A stretch of DNA of 64,000 nucleotides from Lachnospiraceae bacterium GAM79 (GCA_003584705.1 AP018536.1:1364001-1428000), one strand, 5' to 3'; positions 1 to 8,467 are shown, counted from the first letter of the stretch. Made by a program: numbers and translations. Notes: generated by a model from the letters alone, not told the origin.

Positions 1-1
1 G

Positions 2-628
2 TACGATGAGGCATATGATGTAGCCAAAGTAGTGTCTGACAGTTATAGGGAGACTGTGTCAGGATTCCAATCCTGTTCTTATGTTTCTGAAGAAATTCAA
101 GCTGTTAGTGAAGCGTTATACAGCTTGAATTCCATAAATACTGATTATTGTGCTGAAATTGTCAGAGTTGCAGAATCCCAGGTTGGGTATAAAGAAAAGG
201 CTTCCAATTCAGACTTGGATAGTTTCACAGCGAACGCCGGTTCTGCAAACTACACCAAATATGGTCAATGGTATGGGCTTAACCCCGCAGCATGGTGTGC
301 AATATTTGTTAGTTGGTGCGCAAGTGAAGCGGGCATATCAACATCCGTTATTCCTAAGTATTCTTCCTGCTCGACAGGAATGAAGAATTTCAAAGACATG
401 GATTGTTTTTATTACAGTTCTGCTTATAACGGAAGCTATACACCTGAGGTCGGCGATATTTTCTTTACGGGCACGAGTACAACATCTAGTAGCCACACTG
501 GCATTGTAGTTGAGGTGTCAAGCACACAGATTACTGTTGTGGATGGAAACTGGAGTGATAAGGTTTCGAGACATACGTACAATTTAACAGATAGCAGTCT
601 TATAGGATTTGCAAGCCCGATTTATTAA
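2..628 (+). CDS. CHAP-domain cell-wall hydrolase, 5' end cut by the window
   Basis: The frame is open to the window edge, so the GTG at 32 is probably internal and the gene starts upstream. The visible 208 residues hold a C-terminal CHAP (NlpC/P60-like) domain. Counting from the GTG at 32, the catalytic Cys lies in AAWCAIFVSWC (about residue 89), the His in SSHTGIV (about residue 155), and the polar third residue is probably the Asn of VDGNW. Such domains cut peptidoglycan peptides or act as amidases. In integrative conjugative elements they are commonly fused behind a lytic transglycosylase domain, which would lie outside the window. The region is AT-richer than the rest, fitting an acquired element. 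The CHAP call is strong; the conjugation role is inference. Confidence 0.8.
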   Translation, partial: YDEAYDVAKVVSDSYRETVSGFQSCSYVSEEIQAVSEALYSLNSINTDYCAEIVRVAESQVGYKEKASNSDLDSFTANAGSANYTKYGQWYGLNPAAWCAIFVSWCASEAGISTSVIPKYSSCSTGMKNFKDMDCFYYSSAYNGSYTPEVGDIFFTGTSTTSSSHTGIVVEVSSTQITVVDGNWSDKVSRHTYNLTDSSLIGFASPIY

Positions 629-958
629 ACATAAATATTTCACATTAAAGTAGCACAAGGAGAAAGAACTTGGTTATATTGAGCAGATTATAAAAGGTAA
701 TGTAAACCGAATTATGAAAAAATCGTATTCCTTTCCATTGGGGTGAACGATTATATTTTGCTTACGAAAGCCCCGTCAAGGTTGAATTTAACGGCTTTCA
801 GTCCGGTCTTGACTGATCTTCCGATGCAAAATTTTGGTCACCCAAGCCAAAGAAAGGGGAGGTAAAGGCACAGCCTTGGAACACTTGATTTTACTGGAGT
901 TGGGGTGATTTTGAGCGTATAAAGTTGACACTACCTATAAAAAATGGGAGGGTGAAAT
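629..958. other. AT-rich intergenic stretch, no supported gene
   Basis: About 330 bases between the CHAP gene and the next secreted-protein gene. All frames are broken by stops within about 40 codons. A Shine-Dalgarno-like GGGAGGGTG sits just before the ATG at 959, and a TTGACA at about 923 could be a -35 box, though no good -10 follows at 17 bases. Short open pieces could be remnants of element genes, but nothing can be identified. Confidence 0.5.
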
Positions 959-2191
959 ATGAAGAAAAGAATAATATCTTTGGCAATTGCTGTTATGTTC
1001 GGATGCTCTATTTATACTTCTGCTATTACTACATATGCAGAAGAAGCATGTGGAGAAACGGATACTGTGAGCAAGGGAACTTTACTTTATGAGACAGAGG
1101 TAATAACACAAAAAGATTATGACGAAGGATTCCAAAATTATGCCCTTTCTGCAGCAACAGTAGACTTGGCAGTAAGTATGCACACTTTTTCCAACAATAA
1201 TTTGGCAAATGTTGTCGGTGTTGTAAGAGATTATGATACAGAAGCCTTTATTCCAAATGCTACAATTTCTGTAGATGGGGAAGTTGCGGTCATTACGGGT
1301 GAAGATGGACGTTTTCAAATAAAAAATCTCCCTTCAGGAACATACGATTGGGAAATAAATGCAGCAGGGTATTTTGCGGCAAATTATAGTAATTATGATG
1401 TTGACAGTGCGGATGGAACTACAATTTTTACATTCTATATAAATGATGACTTTTCTGTTTCGCAGGATAGAGAAGAAATAATGCATGATATAGGAGGACA
1501 AACTGTACTGCCTTCTATTATAGATAGAGGAAATTTTGCAACATCATCTGTTGCCAGAGCAATGAGTTCTGTTCCGGATGTAAGCAATTCTATTGCGGTT
1601 TACTATAATAATCAAACAAAAACTGTTGATAGAGAGACATATATCTATACTGTATTATCTTCGGAACTTTACGGAAAAAGTTATTACACTGGTAAAGGAC
1701 TAACTTCAACACAGGTTAGTGAATTGTATGAAGCACAGGCAGTGGCGGCAAACACCTTCTTAGAGTATGCGCTGAGTGTTTATTCGAATCATTCGGGTAA
1801 AGATTATAAGGTTTGCTCATCTTCTTGTTGTCAGGTATATGATCCTACTAAGGTTACCGAGGAGGCAATAGATGCAACGGCAAATATTTTTTATACTTCT
1901 GGAGGTAAATCTAAAACGGATATTGTAATGTATAAACCATCATCTACAACTTATGATTATATTTGGGGTGCCTTTTTCTCAAGCTGTAGTGGTAATGGAA
2001 CAAAAGATCATTCTACGCAGCCTGCTTTGAAAGCTGTAAGTTGCACAGATATTGCAACTGGTGCGGGAGGACATCGTTACGGGCTATGTCAAATGGGTGC
2101 CGCATTGCGTGCAAAAAATGGTGATTCCGCATCGAATATTTTGTTGTATTATTACACTGATTGCAGGATCATATCCTGCACATTAAAATAG
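959..2191 (+). CDS. Secreted SpoIID-like protein with carboxypeptidase-regulatory-like domain
   Basis: The 410-residue protein begins with a clear signal peptide (MKKR, hydrophobic core, cut near TTYAEEA). Residues about 80-145 look like a carboxypeptidase-regulatory-like beta-sandwich (VVGVVRDYDTEAFIPNA, then GEDGRFQIKNLPSGTYDWEI). Residues about 255-410 resemble the SpoIID/LytB amidase-enhancer fold: VAANTFLEYAL, WGAFFSSCSG, and a C-terminal GGHRYGLCQMGAALRA followed by ILLYYYTDC. SpoIID family proteins are peptidoglycan lytic transglycosylases or activators of amidases. Here the protein is exported and not in a sporulation operon. A wall-remodelling role next to the upstream CHAP gene is inference. 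RBS GGGAGGGTG precedes the ATG. Confidence 0.7.
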   Translation: MKKRIISLAIAVMFGCSIYTSAITTYAEEACGETDTVSKGTLLYETEVITQKDYDEGFQNYALSAATVDLAVSMHTFSNNNLANVVGVVRDYDTEAFIPNATISVDGEVAVITGEDGRFQIKNLPSGTYDWEINAAGYFAANYSNYDVDSADGTTIFTFYINDDFSVSQDREEIMHDIGGQTVLPSIIDRGNFATSSVARAMSSVPDVSNSIAVYYNNQTKTVDRETYIYTVLSSELYGKSYYTGKGLTSTQVSELYEAQAVAANTFLEYALSVYSNHSGKDYKVCSSSCCQVYDPTKVTEEAIDATANIFYTSGGKSKTDIVMYKPSSTTYDYIWGAFFSSCSGNGTKDHSTQPALKAVSCTDIATGAGGHRYGLCQMGAALRAKNGDSASNILLYYYTDCRIISCTLK

Positions 2192-2221
2192 AAAATGTGC
2201 CAGAAAGAGATTAAGACGAGT

Positions 2222-2878
2222 ATGGGTAAGATGAAAAATAAGGTTTTGCCGGTCTCTGTTCTTGTGTTGTTTATGCTGATGTGCATCAATGCGTGTGGAA
2301 TATCGAAATCCAGGGATAGTGCTGATATGGTCTCAGAGCTTAATAACAGGATTATAGAAAAGGTAGCAGAGAATTACGAAGAAGGTAACATCAGTGCATT
2401 AGATATTGTTATAGTTCGGATTGATTTTGGTTCTTTCTCGCAAGATAATGCCAGTGAAATATTCGTGTTATGCAAGATTTTGAATACCCCTCATGTTGCA
2501 GGATTGGATAAAACGGTGGGTATCCTTTTAGATGCTGATTCATTAGAAATGGTAGCATATAAGGAGTTTGCGGCTGATAAAGTAGTTATAAACTGTATTC
2601 AAGCGAGTGACGGACAAAGCAGAATATTGGTATCAAAAACCACAACATATCAAGGAATATCAACACAGGAAATTCAGCTTTTAGCTGTCGAAGGCAGTCA
2701 ATGGGTAGAAATTCCGATAGATGCGCTAAAGATCATTGGAGATGAATCTTTTTATTATATGGATATAGTAGATGATTTGATTATTGTGGCATCTGAGGAT
2801 AAATTGATAAGTTCTGAAGAAATCGTAGCAGTATTAAAGTGGAACCCTGAGACAGAGCAGTTTGTTTTGGAACAGTAA
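2222..2878 (+). CDS. Putative lipoprotein of unknown function
   Basis: About 218 residues. An ATG exists at 2195, but the hydrophobic export signal begins after MKNKVLPVSVLV, so 2222 or 2231 is the more sensible start. The segment LMCINACG reads as a lipobox with Cys as the lipidated residue, so the protein is probably anchored outside the membrane. The remainder is a soluble domain with no motif I recognise. It directly follows the SpoIID-like gene with a short gap, so the two are probably co-transcribed and part of the same accessory stretch. Confidence 0.6.
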   Translation: MGKMKNKVLPVSVLVLFMLMCINACGISKSRDSADMVSELNNRIIEKVAENYEEGNISALDIVIVRIDFGSFSQDNASEIFVLCKILNTPHVAGLDKTVGILLDADSLEMVAYKEFAADKVVINCIQASDGQSRILVSKTTTYQGISTQEIQLLAVEGSQWVEIPIDALKIIGDESFYYMDIVDDLIIVASEDKLISSEEIVAVLKWNPETEQFVLEQ

Positions 2879-2917
2879 CGGGTTTGGCGGTGTGCAAGTC
2901 CAAATTATTAAATAACA

Positions 2918-3022
2918 ATGTGCATAAAGAAAAGCGGAAATCTGGCTATATTAGATGAAATCACCATGACCACTAATTCCTTTGTCTATCAGAATGCTGA
3001 AAGCGGTGATGCTAAAGTTTAA
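2918..3022 (+). CDS. Possible small ORF or gene remnant (34 codons)
   Basis: An ATG-initiated frame encoding 34 residues (MCIKKSGNLAILDEIT onward) runs between the lipoprotein gene and the tRNA terminator. It has no convincing RBS. The composition looks protein-like, and it may be the tail of a decayed gene, but this cannot be decided here. Confidence 0.2.
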   Translation: MCIKKSGNLAILDEITMTTNSFVYQNAESGDAKV

Positions 3023-3235
3023 TTTTTATTTAAAACCGTATTTTCCAAAGAGAGAAGAAGTTCGGCAACCGTAACTTTTTCCACGGAGTCAGCTTTCGTA
3101 CCTTTTGTTTTAGGCTTCTTAACCCTGGTTTTAAGAGGAGAAAACCGGCGCATTTTAAACTCTGGTTTAACCATTATCACCGTCAGAAATCCAGAAGTAA
3201 ACAAAAGTAAACATATTATTTGATACTTTGAGAAA

Positions 3236-3275
3236 TCAAAAAAATCGGAAACGCTGTATTTATCAGCATTTCCGA
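3236..3275 (-). terminator. Rho-independent terminator of the tRNA operon
   Basis: Read on the minus strand, a hairpin with arms at 3264-3275 and 3245-3256 (TCGGAAATGCTG against CAGCGTTTCCGA) is followed by a run of seven T. It lies just downstream of tRNA-Met and ends the tRNA-Val/tRNA-Met transcript. Confidence 0.8.
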
Positions 3276-3289
3276 CCCTTTTAACCTAA

Positions 3290-3363
3290 TAGCGAGAGGG
3301 GGATTCGAACCCTCGACACTGCGGGTATGAACCGCATGCTCTAGCCAACTGAGCTATCTCGCC
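3290..3363 (-). tRNA. tRNA-Met (CAT anticodon)
   Basis: The 74-base cloverleaf folds fully: acceptor GGCGAGA with TCTCGCT, D-arm AGCTCAGTTGGCTAGAGC, anticodon loop TTCATAC with CAT, T-arm GAGGGTTCGAATCCCCCTC, discriminator A. The G1-U72 wobble and the D-arm look like an elongator tRNA-Met rather than the initiator. A tRNA-Ile2 with a modified CAT anticodon cannot be excluded by sequence alone. No CCA is encoded. Confidence 0.9.
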
Positions 3364-3385
3364 ATATGACCAACCGAAGTTGGAA

Positions 3386-3458
3386 TGGAACCTATAGGGC
3401 TCGAACCTATGACCCTCTGCTTGTAAGGCAGATGCTCTCCCAGCTGAGCTAAGATTCC
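3386..3458 (-). tRNA. tRNA-Val (TAC anticodon)
   Basis: The 73-base cloverleaf has acceptor GGAATCT with AGGTTCC, anticodon loop CTTACAA with TAC, and T-arm ATAGGTTCGAGCCCTAT. It is the first gene of a two-tRNA operon, 22 bases upstream of tRNA-Met, with its own promoter. Confidence 0.92.
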
Positions 3459-3487
3459 ATTTCGTTGCTCTCGCAACCGACTTGTTT

Positions 3488-3516
3488 AGTATACAATGGG
3501 TACATCGCTTTGTCAA
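3488..3516 (-). promoter_or_regulatory. Consensus sigma-A promoter of the tRNA operon
   Basis: On the minus strand TTGACA (3511-3516) and TATACT (3488-3493) are separated by 17 bases, about 30 bases upstream of tRNA-Val. This is a near-perfect vegetative promoter, as expected for stable RNA. Confidence 0.85.
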
Positions 3517-3607
3517 CAAGTTTTTTGCTTTTTTTGTAAAAATTTTGTATGCAATTAAAACAATAATAGATGATGAGCATATTTTCAACATGGAGTTACA
3601 AAGTATG

Positions 3608-3745
3608 ATATAATGAGCCTCAGAGAAAACCAAGCGGCTGCGAAGCAGACATTTGGTTTTCTGGGCTCATTAGCGAACGAATAATCACGCAAAGCGGGAT
3701 GTGAAGTGCGAAAGCACGAATTCGTGAGCTTATGATATAATGAAC
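3608..3745. repeat. Structured intergenic region with long hairpin and duplicated -10-like motif
   Basis: A long hairpin at 3614-3669 pairs TGAGCC with GGCTCA and CAGA..AAACCAA with TTGGTTTTCTG, and its loop holds a mini-hairpin CTGC-GAA-GCAG. A GTGC-GAAA-GCAC hairpin follows at 3706-3717. The block is bracketed by two near-identical motifs TATGATATAATGA (around 3604-3616 and 3731-3743), each a possible extended -10 element for the lipoprotein gene at 3835. Function is not known. Confidence 0.45.
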
Positions 3746-3834
3746 GCAAGAGAGTCAACACGCTTGTGTGATTGACGAACGGCGAATTGAATCATGAATT
3801 CATGAACTTAACACATAATGTAGACGGGGAAACT

Positions 3835-5268
3835 ATGAAAAAGAAAAAATTAATTGCGCTACTGCTTTTTAGTACTATGCTGCTTACTTCCTGTGGGCAG
3901 AAAAATACTTCGGAAGAAACAAAAGATACAGAATTTCGTGAGGAGGCAGTCACAGAAAGCATCACAGAAGACGCAGCCACACAGGAAGAGGCTGTGACGG
4001 AACCGGAAGACACAGGCCGCACGGAGTACTGGCTGGAAGAGCAAAGCAACGTTTCCGTATATTTAGATCGGGCACAGGATAAATATGTCATTGTGGACGG
4101 AGAGCGAGAGATTCCGTTTCAACTTGACGGTCATCCCCTGACGCCTCTGGAGATCGTTGGAGCGTATAAGATGGATGTGGACGGAGACCGGAAGGAAGAG
4201 TACGCAGTTACCTTTTGCGATGGGAGGGGCACCGGGATATATCTGATGGGACTTGCCGTTATAGAAGAAGGAAAGGAACAACCGGTATTCTATCTGTCCT
4301 CTGATGACATCGTAGAAAATATCGACGGAAGGATTACCTACAAGTACGATGCCAAATACCAGATGCTTGGTATATACACGGGGAATGAAAAGAATGAGAA
4401 ACCGGCTTGGCAGGCTTGTCTGCAGACAGAGGAAGAAGAGTGTGGGGGCAGATTTGAGAGCACCTGCTTTGGTTCGCATGTCTATATAGAATATAAGGAA
4501 GGGGAGTTCTGGATTCATGGTACTCTGCCATTATTTTTCCAGGGCCGTGCGATAGAGTATGGACCAGCGCCCGGTGTTTCTGCACCGCTCACTTTTTCGG
4601 AAGGATATGAGTATTCTATAGGTAAAATAGGTGTACAGGCACCATATGAGAATGCGGAATATGGGAAGCCGATAGCGTATAGTGAGGTGTTGGCACAGTT
4701 TTCGGCAGATATTACCCATGACGGACAGAAGAACACGATTCTTCTTACCGTTCCGGAAGGTGCTACGCTACAAGATGTAATGAATGGAAGAACTGCATTC
4801 GGACAGTTCTATGTATCAGCCGAACAGCATTATTTGGCAGAAGAAGGGGAGGGTGATTTTTCTGAAATCCACGCTTTCATAAACAGAGAGTTTTCTCCTA
4901 CACATGTGGGAAATGGGCAGATGTTTGTTACGACAGTAGAGGGAAAAGACTATCTGATCCAGACAAATTTCTGGAGCGGAATGGATACACTTACTTACCA
5001 ATATGAGGTCTTCTTTGAAGATCGTAATGCAAAATACGAAGTGGAATCAGCGAAAATAGAAATGGGAGAGAGCAGTTCCAAAGAGGATATTTCAGAATTT
5101 TTCAGCAATTTAAATACATGGGTCAATGATTCGACCTATGTTGTGTATGTCGCGGATATCGATTATGAACCGAATCTGTTCTATTCTACGGAGGATCACA
5201 AGATATCCCCCGCAGAATACCTGACTGAAAAAGAAAAACAATGGCTGGAAGCACTGGAATCCTTATAA
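3835..5268 (+). CDS. Lipoprotein of unknown function, about 477 residues
   Basis: The open frame reaches back to a TTG at 3772, but the ATG at 3835 follows a GGGGA Shine-Dalgarno and begins a clean lipoprotein signal (MKKKKLIALLLF to LLTSCGQ), so it is preferred. After the lipidated Cys comes a Glu/Thr-rich linker of about 50 residues, then a soluble domain with an acidic motif DVDGDRKEEYAV that resembles calcium-binding or VCBS/FG-GAP-type repeats. No catalytic motif is recognised. The 3' end overlaps the convergent DUF362 gene by 6 bases, leaving no room for a terminator between them. Confidence 0.75.
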   Translation: MKKKKLIALLLFSTMLLTSCGQKNTSEETKDTEFREEAVTESITEDAATQEEAVTEPEDTGRTEYWLEEQSNVSVYLDRAQDKYVIVDGEREIPFQLDGHPLTPLEIVGAYKMDVDGDRKEEYAVTFCDGRGTGIYLMGLAVIEEGKEQPVFYLSSDDIVENIDGRITYKYDAKYQMLGIYTGNEKNEKPAWQACLQTEEEECGGRFESTCFGSHVYIEYKEGEFWIHGTLPLFFQGRAIEYGPAPGVSAPLTFSEGYEYSIGKIGVQAPYENAEYGKPIAYSEVLAQFSADITHDGQKNTILLTVPEGATLQDVMNGRTAFGQFYVSAEQHYLAEEGEGDFSEIHAFINREFSPTHVGNGQMFVTTVEGKDYLIQTNFWSGMDTLTYQYEVFFEDRNAKYEVESAKIEMGESSSKEDISEFFSNLNTWVNDSTYVVYVADIDYEPNLFYSTEDHKISPAEYLTEKEKQWLEALESL

Positions 5269-6378
5269 TGCCTTTTTAACCGAAATTGCCTTCAGGGGGC
5301 ACATTTCCTGACAGCAGAAGCAGGAGATGCAGCCTTTTCTACGGAATTTTGCCTTGCGGTTTTCGATTTTAATTACATGAGCCGGGCAGCTTTCCGCACA
5401 TTTTCCGCATCCCACGCATTTCTCCGCATTGAGCTGGGGATAGGATTTTAACAGTCTGGATGCAACGAAAGTAAACGGTTTCCGCAAAAATTTCGGTACT
5501 CCGTTCGTGAAATCCAACTTGATGGTATCCGGTTTCTGGAAGGGAGACAGCCCCACGGGAACCGGGTCGCCGACAAGTTCCAGGTCTTTCGGATGCGCTA
5601 ATCCTTTTTCCGCAGCCTGTCGCAGCATGACGATCTCCATGGGATCCAGCCCCATGAGTCCGGCGGCAAAGCAGTCCTGGGTATAGAAATCTCTGGCAGC
5701 CAACAGCATGTGCAGCGGATGGGAGGTGCCGCCGGTGGGACCGTTGCCTTCCATAGCATCGATGGCATCAATGACGGTAAGCTGCGGAGCTACGGTCTGT
5801 GCCAGCTCTAAGAGCATGTTGGAGAAATCTTCGATCTCGGGCCAGCGATAGTGCATCTGCGGCTTCTCCAGACCGGGAATCGTACCGAAGAGATTCTTGA
5901 TGCCGCCGGAATAACCGGTCATGGCGTGGGTTTTCAATTTACAGATATTGATAATGTAATCTGCCTCCACGATGGGCGTGATCAGGTGAAAACTGTGGTT
6001 CTTGAATCCGGAGGGACAGTTGACGGTCTGCGCGGAAAAATCCATATTCAGTTCGGCTTCCGGACTAAGCGCATCCATGCCACAGACATGGTAGACATGC
6101 TTCATGGCTTCGACATTGTAGAGACCGCCGGAACTCTCGGCGATGGTGATATGCTGCATGCCCTGTTCCTTAAGCCACCGTATCACGGCCTTTACCACCA
6201 ACGGATGCGTGGTAGCCGGAAAATCGGGGGACTTTGCCATGACCATGTTCGGCTTGATGACGATCTTCATCTCCGGACGCAGGTCTGCCGCAATGTTTAA
6301 AGCCTCCATGCTTTTACAGATGGCGGGATAGATCAGGTCTTCGTTATATTCGGGTACAATTTGTAATGTCTGTATCAT
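5263..6378 (-). CDS. DUF362 domain protein with C-terminal 2x[4Fe-4S] ferredoxin domain
   Basis: A 371-residue protein. Residues about 1-290 are a DUF362 domain (KIVIKPNMVMAKSPDFPATTHP, ICKLKTHAMTGYSGGIKNLFG). The C-terminus carries two ferredoxin-type cluster motifs, CVGCGKCAESCP and CISCFCCQEMCP. The family is a predicted iron-sulfur protein of unknown reaction, common in anaerobic Clostridia and probably cytoplasmic. I chose the ATG at 6378 because GGAG lies 6-7 bases upstream. Two upstream in-frame Met codons are less well placed. Confidence 0.88.
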   Translation of the reverse strand: MIQTLQIVPEYNEDLIYPAICKSMEALNIAADLRPEMKIVIKPNMVMAKSPDFPATTHPLVVKAVIRWLKEQGMQHITIAESSGGLYNVEAMKHVYHVCGMDALSPEAELNMDFSAQTVNCPSGFKNHSFHLITPIVEADYIINICKLKTHAMTGYSGGIKNLFGTIPGLEKPQMHYRWPEIEDFSNMLLELAQTVAPQLTVIDAIDAMEGNGPTGGTSHPLHMLLAARDFYTQDCFAAGLMGLDPMEIVMLRQAAEKGLAHPKDLELVGDPVPVGLSPFQKPDTIKLDFTNGVPKFLRKPFTFVASRLLKSYPQLNAEKCVGCGKCAESCPAHVIKIENRKAKFRRKGCISCFCCQEMCPLKAISVKKAL

Positions 6379-6436
6379 AAAAATCTCCATGCCTTTCAGA
6401 AAGTTCAAGTTTTTATTCTATAGTAAAGGAAATTAC

Positions 6437-6465
6437 TTGTTTTTTCAATGCTTCCATGCTATACT
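6437..6465 (+). promoter_or_regulatory. Candidate promoter of the DEAD-box helicase gene
   Basis: TTGTTT (6437-6442) and TATACT (6460-6465) are 17 bases apart. It lies upstream of palindromic element A, so the element would be transcribed inside a leader of about 240 bases. Confidence 0.6.
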
Positions 6466-6530
6466 ACGAAATGTTGTTGAGATTTGATGGAAGAAATCAG
6501 AAGCGCATCGCAATGATTTCTTTTTTTGTG

Positions 6531-6682
6531 CAACAATTCAGAACCAAGGTTATTTTCATAAATGCACGTGAAATGCTTGCATTTCAAAGGGCATTTTTGA
6601 AAATGACTTTGGTGAGAACCCAGACATTCGCAAAAGGAAAGTCTCAAAGAGACGATTTTGCGAATGCGGTTCTGAATTGTTG
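6531..6682. repeat. Palindromic intergenic element, copy A
   Basis: 152 bp bounded by a perfect 15-bp terminal inverted repeat, CAACAATTCAGAACC (6531-6545) and its complement (6668-6682). Inside, one hairpin arm pair runs from ACCAAGG to CTTTGGT and contains GAAATG-CTTG-CATTTC. A second hairpin pairs CATTCGCAAAA with TTTTGCGAATG around GTCTC-AAA-GAGAC. The whole can fold as a three-way junction. It ends 13 bases before the helicase Shine-Dalgarno. Confidence 0.8.
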
Positions 6683-6709
6683 TGTGGAGTTAATTAAAAG
6701 GAGCATTCA

Positions 6710-8452
6710 GTGAGTTATTTTTTGGAAAATGAAGAAGCAGTAAAGGAACAGGAAATTTTGCAGGACGAGACAAGCGTGCAGCAGGAAAATGAGCAGGACG
6801 GCATCGCCTCCATCGAGCCGTTATTGGACAACCGCATTGTGCGCGCTATCCGTGAGATGGGATTCGAGAAGCTGTCTCCGATCCAGGAGCAGGCGATTCC
6901 TTATTTATTACAGGGCGAGGACATCATCGGACAGGCACAGACCGGTACCGGCAAGACCGCAGCATTCGGTATCCCTGCCATTCAGCATATCAATCCGGAC
7001 GTGAAAAAATTACAGACGATCATCCTGTGCCCGACCAGAGAACTGGCGATCCAGGCAGCGGAAGAACTGCGTAAAATAGCAAAATATATGCACGGGATCA
7101 AAGTGCTTCCCGTATACGGCGGACAGGACATCAGCCGCCAGATCGCGGGTCTGCGGGGTGTGCAGATCATCGTAGGTACTCCGGGACGTGTTATGGATCA
7201 TATGCGCAGACATACGATCAAGCTGGATCTGGTCAACATGGTGGTACTGGATGAAGCAGATGAAATGCTGAACATGGGCTTCCGTGAGGATATGGAACTG
7301 ATCCTGGGACAGATTCCGGGAGAGCACCAGACCGCACTGTTTTCCGCGACGATGCCGAAGCCGATCCTCGAGATCACCGATCGTTTCCAGAAGGATGCCA
7401 AACTGGTAAAAGTAGCGGCAAAAGAATTGACGATCCCACTGGTATCCCAGAAATTTTATCGTGTAAAAAATCAGGACAAGGATGCAGCCTGCGTGAGACT
7501 GCTGGAATATTATCAGCCGAAGCTGACACTGATCTTCTGTAATACGAAGAAGAAGGTGGACGAGCTGGCGGATCTGCTGAAGCAGCAGGGATTTCAGGCG
7601 GAAGGACTGCACGGCGACCTGTCCCAGGCGCAGCGTGATGTGGCGATGAACCGTTTCCGTAACGGCGGCGCCAGCATCCTGATCGCTACCGATGTGGCAG
7701 CCAGAGGGATTGATGTGGATGATGTGGAAGCGGTCATCAACTATGACATTCCACAGGATATTGAGTATTACGTGCACCGTATCGGCAGAACCGGGCGTGC
7801 CGGCAGAAAGGGCAGATCCTTTACGTTTGCAAACAGCAGAGAGATCTACAAGATTCGTGAGATCGAGAGAGTCTGCCATACCACGATCACCGAGAAAAAG
7901 CTTCCCGGAGCGGCGAAGGTACTCAAGGCGAAAGCAGACAAGTATCTGAACAATGCATGGGAACTGCATGAGCATGAAGACATCGAACTGATGAAGAGCT
8001 TCCTGCAGCGCAAGATGGAAGAGGAAGGCTGCGACGCACTGGAACTGGCAGCAGCCATGTTAAAGTATCAGGTCGGTGATAAGGGCGAAGAGATTGCGGC
8101 AGATGAGTATGCGCAGCGCCGTGGTCGTTTCGGCGAGAGAGGACGTTTCGGCAGAGGCGGTGACGAAGGCCGTAACTTCGGACGCAGAGGCGGCAGACGC
8201 CGGGATAACGGCAGGGACGATGAGGAACATCGTGAACGTCGCAGATTCGGCCGTGGTGACGGCGCCGGCCGCGAAGACAGCCGCGATGGGGAGAACAGCA
8301 GGTTCGGCCGCAGCGACAGAAAACGCAGCGGTCGCGATAAAAAGACAGCAGAACGCAAGCTCACAGGTGACCGCGAAGAACGGGAACGTAAGAAGCGTAA
8401 AAAGAAGGAAGAACCCGGTATCGGCAACAGCTTCCCCAAGAGAAAGAGATAA
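6710..8452 (+). CDS. DEAD-box ATP-dependent RNA helicase with RG-rich tail
   Basis: 580 residues starting at GTG, 6 bases after AAAAGGAG. Superfamily 2 motifs occur in order: Q motif (FEKLSPIQEQAIP), Walker A AQTGTGKT, PTRELAIQ, DEAD in VVLDEADEML, SAT, then ARGIDV and HRIGRTGRAGR in the second RecA domain. A basic region rich in Arg, Gly and Asp follows from about residue 465, a typical nonspecific RNA-binding tail. The protein resembles DeaD/CshA-type helicases that remodel rRNA, mRNA and degradosome substrates, often cold-induced. Its leader carries palindromic element A, which could form structure in the 5' UTR. The exact family member is not certain. Confidence 0.93.
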   Translation: MSYFLENEEAVKEQEILQDETSVQQENEQDGIASIEPLLDNRIVRAIREMGFEKLSPIQEQAIPYLLQGEDIIGQAQTGTGKTAAFGIPAIQHINPDVKKLQTIILCPTRELAIQAAEELRKIAKYMHGIKVLPVYGGQDISRQIAGLRGVQIIVGTPGRVMDHMRRHTIKLDLVNMVVLDEADEMLNMGFREDMELILGQIPGEHQTALFSATMPKPILEITDRFQKDAKLVKVAAKELTIPLVSQKFYRVKNQDKDAACVRLLEYYQPKLTLIFCNTKKKVDELADLLKQQGFQAEGLHGDLSQAQRDVAMNRFRNGGASILIATDVAARGIDVDDVEAVINYDIPQDIEYYVHRIGRTGRAGRKGRSFTFANSREIYKIREIERVCHTTITEKKLPGAAKVLKAKADKYLNNAWELHEHEDIELMKSFLQRKMEEEGCDALELAAAMLKYQVGDKGEEIAADEYAQRRGRFGERGRFGRGGDEGRNFGRRGGRRRDNGRDDEEHRERRRFGRGDGAGREDSRDGENSRFGRSDRKRSGRDKKTAERKLTGDREERERKKRKKKEEPGIGNSFPKRKR

Positions 8453-8467
8453 TGAGAATTCTTATAT

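Noticed and set aside
3019..3204. 61-codon minus-strand frame rich in Lys and Arg
   Set aside because: It starts at a TTG without a clear RBS, in an AT-rich decayed-looking stretch. A small basic protein from the internal ATG is possible but not supported.
3236..3363. tRNA-Met 3' end as the attachment site of the accessory region
   Set aside because: The tRNA operon keeps its own terminator directly downstream of the tRNA, and no duplicated tRNA end was found in the window, so integration at this tRNA is not supported.
3286..3633. 115-codon minus-strand frame
   Set aside because: It runs over both tRNA genes and their promoter, so it is not a protein gene.
6456..6713. 85-codon open frame on the plus strand before the helicase gene
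   Set aside because: It lies almost wholly over the promoter and palindromic element A, has no RBS, and its sequence reflects the inverted repeats.
7010..7975. Long minus-strand frame opposite the helicase gene
   Set aside because: It is antisense to a clear DEAD-box gene whose motifs explain the sequence; the antisense product has no domain.
8100..8440. Repeat-like sequence at the helicase 3' end
   Set aside because: It is the RG-rich coding tail, not a DNA repeat array.
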